Positions 17,269-25,725 of a stretch of 64,000 nucleotides of DNA are shown one piece after another. Below the pieces are notes generated by a model. The model searched no databases. It worked only from the letters and a program-made list of their open reading frames with translations, and had not been told where the DNA came from. Position numbers and translations under genes: made by a program. Position 1 is the first letter of the stretch. Each line of letters begins with the position of its first letter. This DNA is from Nitrospina sp052156635 (lineage in GTDB: Bacteria > Nitrospinota > Nitrospinia > Nitrospinales > Nitrospinaceae): NCBI RefSeq assembly GCF_052156635.1, contig NZ_JBQKUO010000001.1, positions 310,001 through 374,000 on the forward strand. The letters run 5' to 3'.

Positions 17269-18744
17269 TCATTTATTCAGGATTTTCAAAATGTCGTCAC
17301 CGCGCGCAATGGCCACGTTGCCCTTGCGCCGCAAGTCTTCCAGACGGTCGCGGAACTCCTTATGCGTCTCTGTGAGCGAACCGGTAACGGTCTGGATATT
17401 CTGGTTGATCTTGTTCTGGTTGCCGAGGACCTGCGCCAGCTTGTCCTGCTCCTGCGCGATGGTTTTCAATATCTCAACCAGCCTTGAAATTTTCTCATTG
17501 CTCAAGTTGTCTTCAGTGCGCCCGGCATCGATCTTTTGCGACACCGCATCCATCTTATCGTTGATCTGGGCGGTGCTGGTAAGCACACCCTTGGTGGTGT
17601 CCACCAGCTTGGAAAACTTGTCATTCGTCTGCTGGCCCAGAGTCCGGACCTGGTCCAGCTTCTGGTTCGCCGTATCGATCTGTTGTTTTGCGGCGGCGTT
17701 TTGCGAATCGAGCGATTGCAGTCCCGCCGCGAGTTTGTTCATCTTCTCATCCGAGACCAGCAGGTTGCTCTGAATCACTTCCTGCTGCTTGAGCAACTGC
17801 TGGTTCATGACGCGCAAAGCCTCCTGCGCCTGCGCGGTTTCGGTGAGACGCTTGTCCACGATTTCCTTCAACTTTTTCATGGTCTCGCGGGTCAACTCAA
17901 TGTCCTGCTTGTTTCCCTGCTGGCGCGCGGAGACCTCATCCAGCTTGACCAGTTCCAACTGCTGTTGCTTGAGGCTGTCGGAGAGGATGTCGATCAGCTT
18001 TTGGTTTTTTTCCTGGTTACCTGTCTGCACGGTTTCCAGGCGCATCACACCGGCGAGAATGTTTTCATCATGTTTGTTGAGCGTCTGGAACCCGCTGGTC
18101 ATGACCTGGTTGTTCTGTTTTTGCAGGCTGGCCATCTCCGTCACCGCCGAAACGGCGCGGCCGATACGCTGTTCCTGTGCCTGTCCGATCCGGTCCATGT
18201 CCTGGGCCAGCCCTTTCTGCAATCCATGAAAGTTCGCCTCAAGATTTTTCATGAAGGCCTGCTGATCGGCTTTTTGCTGTTCCGCCTGCCGGTTCAGGGC
18301 TTCGATCTGCCCCGCGAACTGGCTTTTCAGGTCACCGGTCAGTTTTGCTTCCAGACTGTTCATCTGGGTTTTAACGCGGGTGATGTCGTCATCCAGTTTC
18401 ACATTGGCTTTTTGATTGATCACCTGGTTCTGCTCGATGGACCCCTGCAAAGAAGCCAGGCTGCTGTTCAGCAGTTCGACCTGACGGGCAATCCGGTTGT
18501 GCCGTTTGAGCGTGATATCATTGAGCCTGTTCATTTGGTCCACCAACTGACTCTGGGCCTTTTTAACTGCCGCCAGTTCCGGGAACAGGTTTTCCACCAG
18601 CCGGGTATTCAGTTTTTTGAGTTCCGCGTGGATTTGTTCATCCGAGGCATCGCCTCCACCGAACAATTGCGCAAATCCGTTGCTGCCAAACAGAAACAAA
18701 ACAAAAATAGCGGTTAAGAAAAAAATCAGAGGCTTGGTTTTCAT
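17269..18744 (-). CDS. Secreted coiled-coil protein downstream of pal
   Basis: This 491-residue protein starts with a signal peptide (MKTKPLIFFLTAIFVLFLFG, cleavage likely after GFA) and is otherwise almost entirely a Gln/Lys/Asp/Asn-rich predicted coiled coil without prolines through most of its length. Segments such as INQKANVKLDDDITRVKTQM and NQKNINQNIQTVTG-like heptads recur. No enzymatic motif was found. It lies 165 nt after pal, where many Proteobacteria have cpoB/ybgF, another coiled-coil periplasmic Tol accessory, but it lacks visible TPR repeats. A role as a Tol-associated periplasmic spacer is an inference. Confidence 0.72.
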   Translation of the reverse strand: MKTKPLIFFLTAIFVLFLFGSNGFAQLFGGGDASDEQIHAELKKLNTRLVENLFPELAAVKKAQSQLVDQMNRLNDITLKRHNRIARQVELLNSSLASLQGSIEQNQVINQKANVKLDDDITRVKTQMNSLEAKLTGDLKSQFAGQIEALNRQAEQQKADQQAFMKNLEANFHGLQKGLAQDMDRIGQAQEQRIGRAVSAVTEMASLQKQNNQVMTSGFQTLNKHDENILAGVMRLETVQTGNQEKNQKLIDILSDSLKQQQLELVKLDEVSARQQGNKQDIELTRETMKKLKEIVDKRLTETAQAQEALRVMNQQLLKQQEVIQSNLLVSDEKMNKLAAGLQSLDSQNAAAKQQIDTANQKLDQVRTLGQQTNDKFSKLVDTTKGVLTSTAQINDKMDAVSQKIDAGRTEDNLSNEKISRLVEILKTIAQEQDKLAQVLGNQNKINQNIQTVTGSLTETHKEFRDRLEDLRRKGNVAIARGDDILKILNK

Positions 18745-18909
18745 GGTTTCTTCCCGCGAAAAGATTGGGTTGAAAGTGGATCAACTTTGTAGAAAAAGTC
18801 GATGACAGGCTTTGAAAAGTCGAAGACAAAAAAAATCGACCGCAACAAGTATACCCTGTTGCGGCCGATCCCTTGAAGAGCTAATTTTCCAACTGCTGAA
18901 TCGTCAACC

Positions 18910-19707
18910 TTATTCAGAAATCAGAAAATGCGCGCGGCGGTTGCGCCACCAGCAATTCTCACTGCTTTCAAAGCAGAACGGTTTTTCTTCACCGTAGCTG
19001 ATGGTGTGCAGGCGGCTTTCATCCACACCCTGGGAAGCCAGGAACTTCTTGGTGGCCAAAGCCCGGCGCTCGCCGAGACCCAGGTTGTAGTTGTTGGTGC
19101 CGCGCTCGTCGCAGTGCCCCTGAATTTCCACTTTGGCATTGGGGTTCTGCTTGAGCCATTGCACGTTGGCGCGCAGGCGGTCCTTGCTTTTTTCATCGAG
19201 GTCAAAGCTGTCAAAGGCGAAGTAAACGTCTTCGATCTGCGCCGTAGGTTCGAATGCAAGCAGGCGTGCCTCCTCGATCTTTTCCGGCTCTTCCGGCTGC
19301 TCAAACACCTTGGCGGTGTCCTCGATGACCGGATTTTCCTGAGGTTCGGCGACAAACGTGTTGTTGCTCATGTCCATTTGTTCGACCTTCGTGGTTTCCT
19401 CTTCCTTCGGCGCCTCTACCTGGAAATCAGGAATGGTGGACGATTCCACATTTTCCTCAGGAGATTCGGTAATGAAGGCTCCACTTTCCTCGGTTTCCTG
19501 AATCTGGATATCGAAACCCTCTTCCGGCTGGGTTTCCGGTTCCGGAGTGGGTTCCGGCTCCACCGACACGGTTTCGACGGGCTCCTCAGGAGGGTTTTCC
19601 ACTTCAGGAGCGAGCTTCTTCGCACACCCTGTAACTCCTACCGCCAAAATAAAAATGGCAATGCCACAAATCAAACGCATTTTTTTTGCCTTGAGTAAAT
19701 TGTTCAT
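18910..19707 (-). CDS. pal: Peptidoglycan-associated lipoprotein with long acidic linker
   Basis: This 265-residue outer-membrane lipoprotein binds peptidoglycan and TolB. The signal peptide ends in the lipobox VGVTGC (Cys28). Residues about 30-145 are an unusually long Glu/Pro/Thr-rich linker, and the OmpA-like domain follows (EDVYFAFDSFDLDEKSKDRL, then IQGHCDERGTNNYNLGLGER). The NYNLGLGERRA element is the hallmark of Pal. E. coli Pal has only 173 residues, so the linker is the main addition. Expression is probably from its own promoter, since a 294-nt AT-rich gap separates it from tolB. Confidence 0.93.
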   Translation of the reverse strand: MNNLLKAKKMRLICGIAIFILAVGVTGCAKKLAPEVENPPEEPVETVSVEPEPTPEPETQPEEGFDIQIQETEESGAFITESPEENVESSTIPDFQVEAPKEEETTKVEQMDMSNNTFVAEPQENPVIEDTAKVFEQPEEPEKIEEARLLAFEPTAQIEDVYFAFDSFDLDEKSKDRLRANVQWLKQNPNAKVEIQGHCDERGTNNYNLGLGERRALATKKFLASQGVDESRLHTISYGEEKPFCFESSENCWWRNRRAHFLISE

Positions 19708-19754
19708 AATTTTTCAACCTCTTGTTAACGACTCCCTCATGTTGATGTAGCTAT

Positions 19755-19783
19755 ATTATAAAACCGATTCTTGAATTTTTTAA
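19755..19783 (-). promoter_or_regulatory. Probable sigma70-type promoter of pal
   Basis: On the minus strand a perfect TATAAT (19760-19755) is preceded at 17 nt by TTAAAA (19783-19778, four of six matches to TTGACA). The pal start codon lies about 48 nt downstream of the -10 box. This would uncouple pal and the coiled-coil gene from tolQRAB. Confidence 0.6.
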
Positions 19784-19885
19784 CTATGCCGTATTTACAG
19801 GGAAAATAACTCTAAGCATTGTAATCAATTTTTTCCCAAAAACCAAATCGAGTTTTTAAATAAATTTTTTAAAAACAACCAGTTA

Positions 19886-19911
19886 AAGGAATTCCGCCGG
19901 GGCAGTTCCTT
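19886..19911 (-). terminator. Possible terminator hairpin after tolB
   Basis: AAGGAA and TTCCTT arms flank an inner GCC/GGC stem, giving an imperfect hairpin about 90 nt past the tolB stop. T-rich sequence follows only after about ten bases, so termination efficiency is doubtful. Confidence 0.3.
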
Positions 19912-20001
19912 AATTCACCATTTTTCAATTGGAAATCCCTGTAGCCGATTTGACCCGCAGAAAACCCGATTCTTCCCTATTCGGAGCAACCTGGAGAAGG
20001 G

Positions 20002-21351
20002 TCAATTGTTTTCTCCCTGCAAATACCGTCTGGGATAAGGGGACCAGGTTGGGCTGTAACTGCCTTGGGGCAGGTGCGTCAGCTGGCGGCTGGGTTTTCC
20101 GTTGAATCCCTTGATATGAACCGAAGAATACCTCCCGTGCGCCACCCGGTAAGCCAGAAAGCGGCCATCCGGGGACCAGGAGGGTTCTTCCTTGTTACTC
20201 GGTCCCTGAGTAAAAAGTGCCGTTTTTCCTGTTTCTGGAAAGAACAACCGGATCTGATGGTAATCCCCCACCCGGGAAGTGTAGGCAATTTTATCGCCAT
20301 CCGGCGACCATGCGGGGTTGTCGTTGTACCAGGAATCAAAGGTAATGCGGCGCACGCCCTGTTGATCCCCGTCCTCGGCGTCCATGATGTAAATCTGCGG
20401 ACGTCCCGCTCCCGCGCGGTCGGATGTGAACGCAATACGTTTTCCGTCCGGCGACCAGGTGGGTGAGGTGTCTATATTAAAGTGTCGGGTCAGCCGCGTC
20501 AACTCGTTCCACCGGCTGAGCGTGTAGATTTCAGAGTTCTCGTCCTTGCTGAGCGACAGCGCAATGCGCGATCCGTCCGGCGACCACGCCGGCGCGGAAT
20601 TGAGGCCGGGAATGTCCAGAAGCGTGCGGCGTTTCTCCCCGTTGGTGGACATGAGGACCATATTCGGGTTGCGGTCACGGTACGAGGTGAAGACGATCGT
20701 GCGGCGGTCAGGCGACCAGTTCGGCGACAGCACCACCGACTGTTCGTCCGAAATCTGTTTCAGGTTCTCGCCATCGAAATCAACCGCATACAATTCCTTG
20801 CCGAAATCGCTGGTGGCGAGGAAACCGATTTGCGTCTCCGCCACGCCGCGTTTGCCGGTCAGCTGGTCCATCAACTCGTCGGCAAACCTCTGCATGATGG
20901 TGCGCACATACTGCCGACCACCCTGGTAACGTTTTCCCATCAGGTAACGGTTGTGCACCACGTCGTACAGACGGAAGACAAACTGCACGCCTCCGTTCAG
21001 TCCTTCAGTGCGGTACTGTGTCTTCACCAGCCACTGCGTGCCGATGCGGCTCCATTCGAGGAACAGGGGACGCGACTGCCCGCCCTCGGTTGCCGCCAGT
21101 TCCGCAAACACTTCGGTTTCCATGGGCCGGAACAATTCGAACAGGCGAAGGTTGGTTTGCAGAATCTCCCGCGCCTCCCTGGCAAGATCCGCATCCTGTC
21201 CCGGTTCGGTTTCATAAAATGGAGGGACGGCGATTTCAATTTCCGTCGCCGTTTCCTTATAAAGGTCGAGCTCCACGTCCAACTCGGCCAATGCCGGCAG
21301 GGGAAGCAGGAACAGCCCGAAACACACAATTATCGTGAAGGCGAATCGCAT
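20002..21351 (-). CDS. tolB: Tol-Pal system beta-propeller protein TolB
   Basis: This 449-residue periplasmic protein links TolA and Pal. A signal peptide (MRFAFTIIVCFGLFLLPLPA, cleavage after ALA) precedes an N-terminal alpha/beta domain (about 25-165) and a six-bladed propeller. The propeller shows repeated PxWSPDGxxIAxTS motifs around residues 230, 275, 320, 365 and 410. The ATG at 21351 lies one nucleotide after the tolA stop (TAATATG), so translation is coupled. Confidence 0.95.
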   Translation of the reverse strand: MRFAFTIIVCFGLFLLPLPALAELDVELDLYKETATEIEIAVPPFYETEPGQDADLAREAREILQTNLRLFELFRPMETEVFAELAATEGGQSRPLFLEWSRIGTQWLVKTQYRTEGLNGGVQFVFRLYDVVHNRYLMGKRYQGGRQYVRTIMQRFADELMDQLTGKRGVAETQIGFLATSDFGKELYAVDFDGENLKQISDEQSVVLSPNWSPDRRTIVFTSYRDRNPNMVLMSTNGEKRRTLLDIPGLNSAPAWSPDGSRIALSLSKDENSEIYTLSRWNELTRLTRHFNIDTSPTWSPDGKRIAFTSDRAGAGRPQIYIMDAEDGDQQGVRRITFDSWYNDNPAWSPDGDKIAYTSRVGDYHQIRLFFPETGKTALFTQGPSNKEEPSWSPDGRFLAYRVAHGRYSSVHIKGFNGKPSRQLTHLPQGSYSPTWSPYPRRYLQGENN

Positions 21352-21352
21352 A

Positions 21353-22750
21353 TTATTTTTTCGCAATGTATTTGAAGTTGATGGTGATATGCAGGTTGGG
21401 CTCTTTCAGGGCGGAAGGAAACTTCGGGAACGGGGCCGAATCCTTGATCGCCATGAGCGCCAATTTATCCAACTGCGAATCGCCGGAGCTGGCCACCAGT
21501 TCCGGCTGGTCGATGTTGCCTGCACGGTAAATATAAAAGGAAACCTTCACCTCATTGTGCCCCGCACCGAGGGGGTTTCTCCAGTTTTTGTAAATCTGCT
21601 GGTGCACGCGCCCGACGTACTGGGAAAGCGGATCCGCCGCCTGCGCCTGCCCGACCGGTCCCTGATACACAAACGTCTGCTTGCTGCCCGCGCCGGTTGC
21701 CTTGCCCTTCATGCCCTTGCCCAGCGTGTCGGACTTGACCGCCCAGATGCGGCTCTTGAATTTTACAGGCTGGGACCGGGTGCTTTCACCCAGGTCAAAG
21801 CTGACTTCAACCTCATGCTGTTTGTCGAGCGACGCGATCTTGTCCAGCACCTGCTGGGTCGATTCCATCTGCTGGACAATAAGCGTTTCAAACTCCTGCG
21901 TGCTGGTTTTCTTCTGGATGACCACGGGTTTGCTGGATTTTTTGAGTTCCTGCAACTCCTCCAGTTTCTCCAGCAACTCCCGCCGGTCCGCCACCGTCGT
22001 ATCCGGCGTGCCGCTTTGAATTTTGCGTTTGGCCAGCATGGCGAATTCCAGTTCCTCCAGGCTCAGGTCTTCCTTCCTGGGAACGGGATTGGGCTTCGGC
22101 ATTTCAATGGGAACGTGCTTCTCCATCTGCAGGGTGTCGAATCCTTTCAACGCCTCGGTCACGCGCGAGGGCCCCGGTTTCTTTTTCTCACCCGGAGACT
22201 CCGCAGGCGTTTTCAACGCATCGAGCTCGCGCAGGGAATCTTCCAGCAATGTCGGCGATGACTTTTTATTCGTGGGCTGCTTGACCGTCGGCGGCAGTTT
22301 GTCCATCTGTTCCAGTTCCTCCAGGGTGGACAAGGACTGCCCCGGTTTGGTTTTCGGCGTGGGCGTACCGGTGAACGGCAGGTCTTCCAGCTTCACGCTT
22401 TTATCCCCCGAGGTGAACTTGCTTTTGGGCTGGGGAACCGGATTCGGTTCCGCTTTGGTGCCCGACGGTTTTTTGGTGAGCGGCTTCTGCGTCACCGGGG
22501 TCTCCACCGCACTCTCCTGGGATGGCGACACGGCCTTCTGCTGCTGGCCCTCCTCCGGCAGGTCGCCGGGTTGCGATCCGGGAATGGCGGGAACTTCGAC
22601 GAGGTCCACCGTGAACACCGGGCGGATTTTCTCCTGCACCCACTCGGACTTCGGCATGAACAGCACGAGGGTCAGCATCAGGCAGTGCACGAACACGCTG
22701 ATGACGAGCATCTGGTTGAAGTTGTAAAACTGCGAAGAATGCAAACTCAT
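21353..22750 (-). CDS. tolA: TolA/TonB-like protein with C-terminal energy-transfer domain
   Basis: This 465-residue inner-membrane-anchored periplasmic protein transmits force from TolQR to the outer membrane. One membrane helix lies near residues 14-33 (LVISVFVHCLMLTLVLFMPK). A long Pro/Lys/Glu-rich and partly helical middle follows, and a TonB/TolA C-terminal domain covers about 370-465 (YVGRVHQQIYKNWRNPLG ... FYIYRAGNI). The middle is more proline-rich than the Ala/Lys helix of enteric TolA. It overlaps tolR by 4 nt and tolB follows after one nucleotide. Confidence 0.88.
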   Translation of the reverse strand: MSLHSSQFYNFNQMLVISVFVHCLMLTLVLFMPKSEWVQEKIRPVFTVDLVEVPAIPGSQPGDLPEEGQQQKAVSPSQESAVETPVTQKPLTKKPSGTKAEPNPVPQPKSKFTSGDKSVKLEDLPFTGTPTPKTKPGQSLSTLEELEQMDKLPPTVKQPTNKKSSPTLLEDSLRELDALKTPAESPGEKKKPGPSRVTEALKGFDTLQMEKHVPIEMPKPNPVPRKEDLSLEELEFAMLAKRKIQSGTPDTTVADRRELLEKLEELQELKKSSKPVVIQKKTSTQEFETLIVQQMESTQQVLDKIASLDKQHEVEVSFDLGESTRSQPVKFKSRIWAVKSDTLGKGMKGKATGAGSKQTFVYQGPVGQAQAADPLSQYVGRVHQQIYKNWRNPLGAGHNEVKVSFYIYRAGNIDQPELVASSGDSQLDKLALMAIKDSAPFPKFPSALKEPNLHITINFKYIAKK

Positions 22751-23148
22751 TCTCCCGGCTCGGTCATCATGCCGATGTTTTTCACGCCGGCGCGGCGGAT
22801 GGTGGCCATGACCTTCACCACGTAGCCGTAATCCAGGTTGCGGTCGGCACGGAAATACACCGATCCCTTTTCGTTGTTTTCAAGGTAGCGTTGCAGTTTC
22901 TCGCCCAACTGCACCAGCGTCACCAGTTCTTCCTTGTCGTAATACACCTTCTTGTTACTGCGGATCGAGATGGTCGGCACGTCCTTCACCTCTACCGTCT
23001 CGGTGCTTTCTTCCGGCAGGTCCACATCCATGCCGTGCTGCATGAGCGGAGCGGTGATCATGAAAATGACCAGCAGAACCAGCATGACGTCCACGAACGG
23101 GGTGACGTTGATGTCCGCCATCAGGCGGGGGTCTTTGCGGTAATCCAT
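22747..23148 (-). CDS. tolR: ExbD/TolR-family biopolymer transport protein
   Basis: This 133-residue protein has one N-terminal membrane helix (about 18-36) with the conserved proton-channel Asp20 in NVTPFVDVMLVLLVIFMITA. A periplasmic ExbD/TolR domain follows, with ISIRSNKKVYYDKEELV and YFRADRNLDYGYVVKVMATI. TolR and TolQ form the proton-driven stator that energises TolA. Position between tolQ and tolA identifies it as TolR rather than ExbD. Confidence 0.94.
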   Translation of the reverse strand: MDYRKDPRLMADINVTPFVDVMLVLLVIFMITAPLMQHGMDVDLPEESTETVEVKDVPTISIRSNKKVYYDKEELVTLVQLGEKLQRYLENNEKGSVYFRADRNLDYGYVVKVMATIRRAGVKNIGMMTEPGE

Positions 23149-23166
23149 AATGCGTTTCCTGGGGGA

Positions 23167-23901
23167 TCAGTAATCGACGGGTTTGCGGAGGAAGTCCTTT
23201 TCGGACATGAACAGGAAGTCGCGGGAGAAGTCGTCCATGCGCGCGGTGAAGCCGCGGATCTTGGCATTCAGGTAGTTGTAGAACACGACCGCCGGAATCG
23301 CCGCAAACAAACCCGCCGCCGTAGCGATCAACGCCTCGGCGATGCCCGGCGCGACGCCGCCGATGCTGGCGGAACCCTTCACGCCGATCATGCGGAACGA
23401 ATGCATGATGCCCCACACGGTGCCGAACAGGCCGATGAACGGCGTCGTGCTCCCGGTGGTGGCCAGAAAATCCAGGCGGTGCGCCAGCCTTTCGATTTCG
23501 TGGTTGATCGCCTTGGTCAACGACAGGCCGATGCCTTTGAGGTCCTGCTCGGAGAGCGCCACCTCCCGTGCCATTCCGGCTTCGCGCCCCTGTTCGTTGT
23601 TGCCGCTGTACCGGTACAGCTCCGAATAGCCGGTCAAAAACACCCGCGCCACGGGGCTGTACTTCAGCTTCTGCGAGAAATTGTAGATGTTGACCAGGCT
23701 GGAACTCTGGCTGAACACGCGCAGGAAACTCTGGTCCTCCTGCTTGGCCTTACGGTAAGCGATGAACTTCGTCAGGATGATGGCCCAGGACACGATGCTG
23801 AATATGAGAAGCAGTACCAGAACCGCTTTCGCCATGGTGCTGGAACGGGAAACCATTTCAAAGATGCTGAGGGGCATGGTCGATGGATTGAGCGTTTCCA
23901 T
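23167..23901 (-). CDS. tolQ: TolQ proton-channel subunit
   Basis: This 244-residue inner-membrane protein has three membrane helices: about 25-47, and two in the second half around FLATTGSTTPFIGLFGTVWG and IAEALIATAAGLFAAIPAVV. These last two motifs carry the conserved Thr and Pro positions of MotA/TolQ/ExbB channels. It is the first gene of tolQ-tolR-tolA-tolB, with 18 nt to tolR. Known Tol-Pal function is outer-membrane constriction at cell division and envelope stability. Confidence 0.95.
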   Translation of the reverse strand: METLNPSTMPLSIFEMVSRSSTMAKAVLVLLLIFSIVSWAIILTKFIAYRKAKQEDQSFLRVFSQSSSLVNIYNFSQKLKYSPVARVFLTGYSELYRYSGNNEQGREAGMAREVALSEQDLKGIGLSLTKAINHEIERLAHRLDFLATTGSTTPFIGLFGTVWGIMHSFRMIGVKGSASIGGVAPGIAEALIATAAGLFAAIPAVVFYNYLNAKIRGFTARMDDFSRDFLFMSEKDFLRKPVDY

Positions 23902-24005
23902 GAAAGAAAAATCCTATGAGTGATGAATGGAACGTGCTTGCGAACTTCCGGGCAGGGACGCCTTAATTTATTTAAAATCAATCACCTATTAAAAAAAACG
24001 CCTTT

Positions 24006-24035
24006 AGTTTACCGCATTCAGGAGGCGCAATTCAA
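24006..24035 (-). promoter_or_regulatory. Candidate promoter upstream of tolQ
   Basis: On the minus strand TTGAAT (24035-24030) and TAAACT (24011-24006) are spaced by 18 nt, each matching four of six consensus positions. The tolQ ATG lies about 105 nt downstream. Confidence 0.35.
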
Positions 24036-24082
24036 TCGGGGGAATCTGCAAAAAAACAAGGGTGGGAAATTCAGCGGTTTTG

Positions 24083-24103
24083 TTTCCCCCACTGGGGGGA
24101 GGA
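24083..24103. repeat. GC-rich hairpin after efp
   Basis: A CCCCC/GGGGG stem with a short loop lies about 70 nt past the efp stop in the 271-nt gap before tolQ. It lacks an adjoining T-run on either strand, so it is recorded only as a hairpin. Confidence 0.3.
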
Positions 24104-24172
24104 ACTTTGTATTCAGTAACAGAGGTGAGAAAGAAGCGAAAAGAGAAGAAACGTGGAGGGGTCGAGCCGGTT

Positions 24173-24748
24173 TCAGCCTTTGACGCGTTCCTGGTAGGCG
24201 CCGGTGGAGGTGGACACGCGCACGACTTCGCCGATGTCCACAAACTGCGGCACGGTGACAACCAGCCCTGTCTCCAGGGTCGCGGGTTTGCCGGAGCCGG
24301 ATACCGTCGCGCCCCGCAATTGTGGCTCGGTATCGACCACTTTCAACTCGACCGTCTCCGGCGGTTGCACGCCGATTGGCCGGCCGTCATGAAACTCCAC
24401 GGTCACGCGGCTGTTGGGAAGCAGGTACAGCTTCACGTCGCCCAGCACGTCGGACTCGATGAAAATCTGCTCAAAGGTTTCGCTGTTCATGAAGCAGTAG
24501 CCGCTGGTCGCATCCTCGTACAGAAACTCCATCTCCGACTGCTCGAGCGTGGCGCGTTCGATTTCCTCGTCGGCGCGGAACTTGACCTCGGTCTGGGTGC
24601 CGTCTTTCAAACTGCGCAGTTTGGCCTGCATGAAGGCGCGCTTGTTGCCGGGGGTGCGGTGCTCGGCCTTCATCACCCGGTACAGGTCCTTGTTGTAAAC
24701 GATCACGTGACCGGCACGGATGGAGTTGCCGCTGATGTAGTTTGCCAT
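24173..24748 (-). CDS. efp: Elongation factor P
   Basis: This 191-residue translation factor relieves ribosome stalling at polyproline stretches. The three beta-barrel domains are recognisable: KOW-like N-terminus (MANYISGNSIRAGHVIVYNK), the central OB domain, and the C-terminal OB domain ending GAYQERVKG. The tip loop of domain I reads HRTPGNKRAF, so the position normally bearing the modified Lys or Arg (PGKGQ in E. coli) is Asn35, followed by Lys36. No epmA, epmB or earP is in this window. The gene diverges from the methyltransferase gene. Confidence 0.95.
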   Translation of the reverse strand: MANYISGNSIRAGHVIVYNKDLYRVMKAEHRTPGNKRAFMQAKLRSLKDGTQTEVKFRADEEIERATLEQSEMEFLYEDATSGYCFMNSETFEQIFIESDVLGDVKLYLLPNSRVTVEFHDGRPIGVQPPETVELKVVDTEPQLRGATVSGSGKPATLETGLVVTVPQFVDIGEVVRVSTSTGAYQERVKG

Positions 24749-24973
24749 CTAAAAAATCTCCTGAATGCACAACGATTGCCAAAACCGCCCCGCACCGCGT
24801 TCTTACGGACCGCAAGCCGACTGGTTTGATGGATGTTTACGGGACCTGGAAGAGTGGGATTCGAGCCGAATCGAGGCACGATCATACCACAAAATGGATA
24901 AAGGGTGCCAGATTCCCCACCGGCGCGCCGGGGTGCGTCGCCAAACCGGCGAAATTGTGGCACAATCCGGTCC

Positions 24974-25636
24974 ATGGACTGCCCTCTCTGCACGTCTCCC
25001 ACCCGGGAGTTTGCCCACAACCCGCAACGCGAATACCGCCTGTGTGAAACCTGCCACCTGATTTCCGTGCCGTCCAAATCGCATCCCTCCCGCGAGGAAG
25101 AGGAGATGCGTTACCGCGAACACGAAAACAGCCTCGACAACCCCGGCTACGTTGCCATGTTCATGGACAAGATCCGCCATATCAAGGAACACTGCCCGCA
25201 GGCGAAAACCGCACTCGATTACGGATGCGGTTACGAACCGGTGCTCGCCGCCCTGCTTGAACGCGAGGGCTATCGCGCCGAAAAGTACGATTCCATTTTC
25301 TTCCCGGACCTGCCTGAGGACAGACGCTTCGATGTTGTTGTCTCCACCGAAACTTTTGAGCATTTTCACAATCCGGCACGCGAGATGGAGCGCATCGGCG
25401 GCCTGTTGGAATCCGCGGGGTTTCTTGCGGTGATGACACGGTTTTATACGGAAATGAGTCCGGAGCCGAATTCTTCGTCGTTTCTCAACTGGTACTACCA
25501 GCGCGATCCCACCCACGTCTGTTTTTACCGGCTGGAAACGTTCGACTGGATCGGCCGCACCTGCGGTTTCCAACGCGTGTTCGACAATGGCAAGGATTTC
25601 GTCATTCTGCAGCGCAGGGAACGGAGCGGTGTTTAA
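24974..25636 (+). CDS. Zinc-ribbon class I SAM-dependent methyltransferase
   Basis: This 220-residue protein has two N-terminal CxxC knuckles (MDCPLCTSPTREF and YRLCETCHLISV) that probably bind zinc. A Methyltransf_12-like SAM domain follows, with motif I TALDYGCGYEPVLAALLER and a post-I acidic region (YDSIFFPDLPEDRRFDVVV). HFHNPAREMERIGGLLESAG is the usual post-motif helix. The ATG at 24974 begins directly at the zinc ribbon; an earlier in-frame ATG would add 23 unrelated residues. Substrate is unknown. Confidence 0.82.
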   Translation: MDCPLCTSPTREFAHNPQREYRLCETCHLISVPSKSHPSREEEEMRYREHENSLDNPGYVAMFMDKIRHIKEHCPQAKTALDYGCGYEPVLAALLEREGYRAEKYDSIFFPDLPEDRRFDVVVSTETFEHFHNPAREMERIGGLLESAGFLAVMTRFYTEMSPEPNSSSFLNWYYQRDPTHVCFYRLETFDWIGRTCGFQRVFDNGKDFVILQRRERSGV

Positions 25637-25725
25637 TTTATCCGTTCCCTCTTGAAAAAATCTTAAAATCAGGGATCATCTAGTTCGAAACATCTTTATC
25701 CACTCCTTCAACCAAAGAAAGCATC

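Larger units (their letters stand above)
19708..20001. other. AT-rich intergenic region between tolB and pal
   Basis: This stretch has no credible gene. It is much more AT-rich than its neighbours and holds a near-consensus minus-strand promoter for pal and an imperfect hairpin that may end the tolQRAB transcript. Confidence 0.7.
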
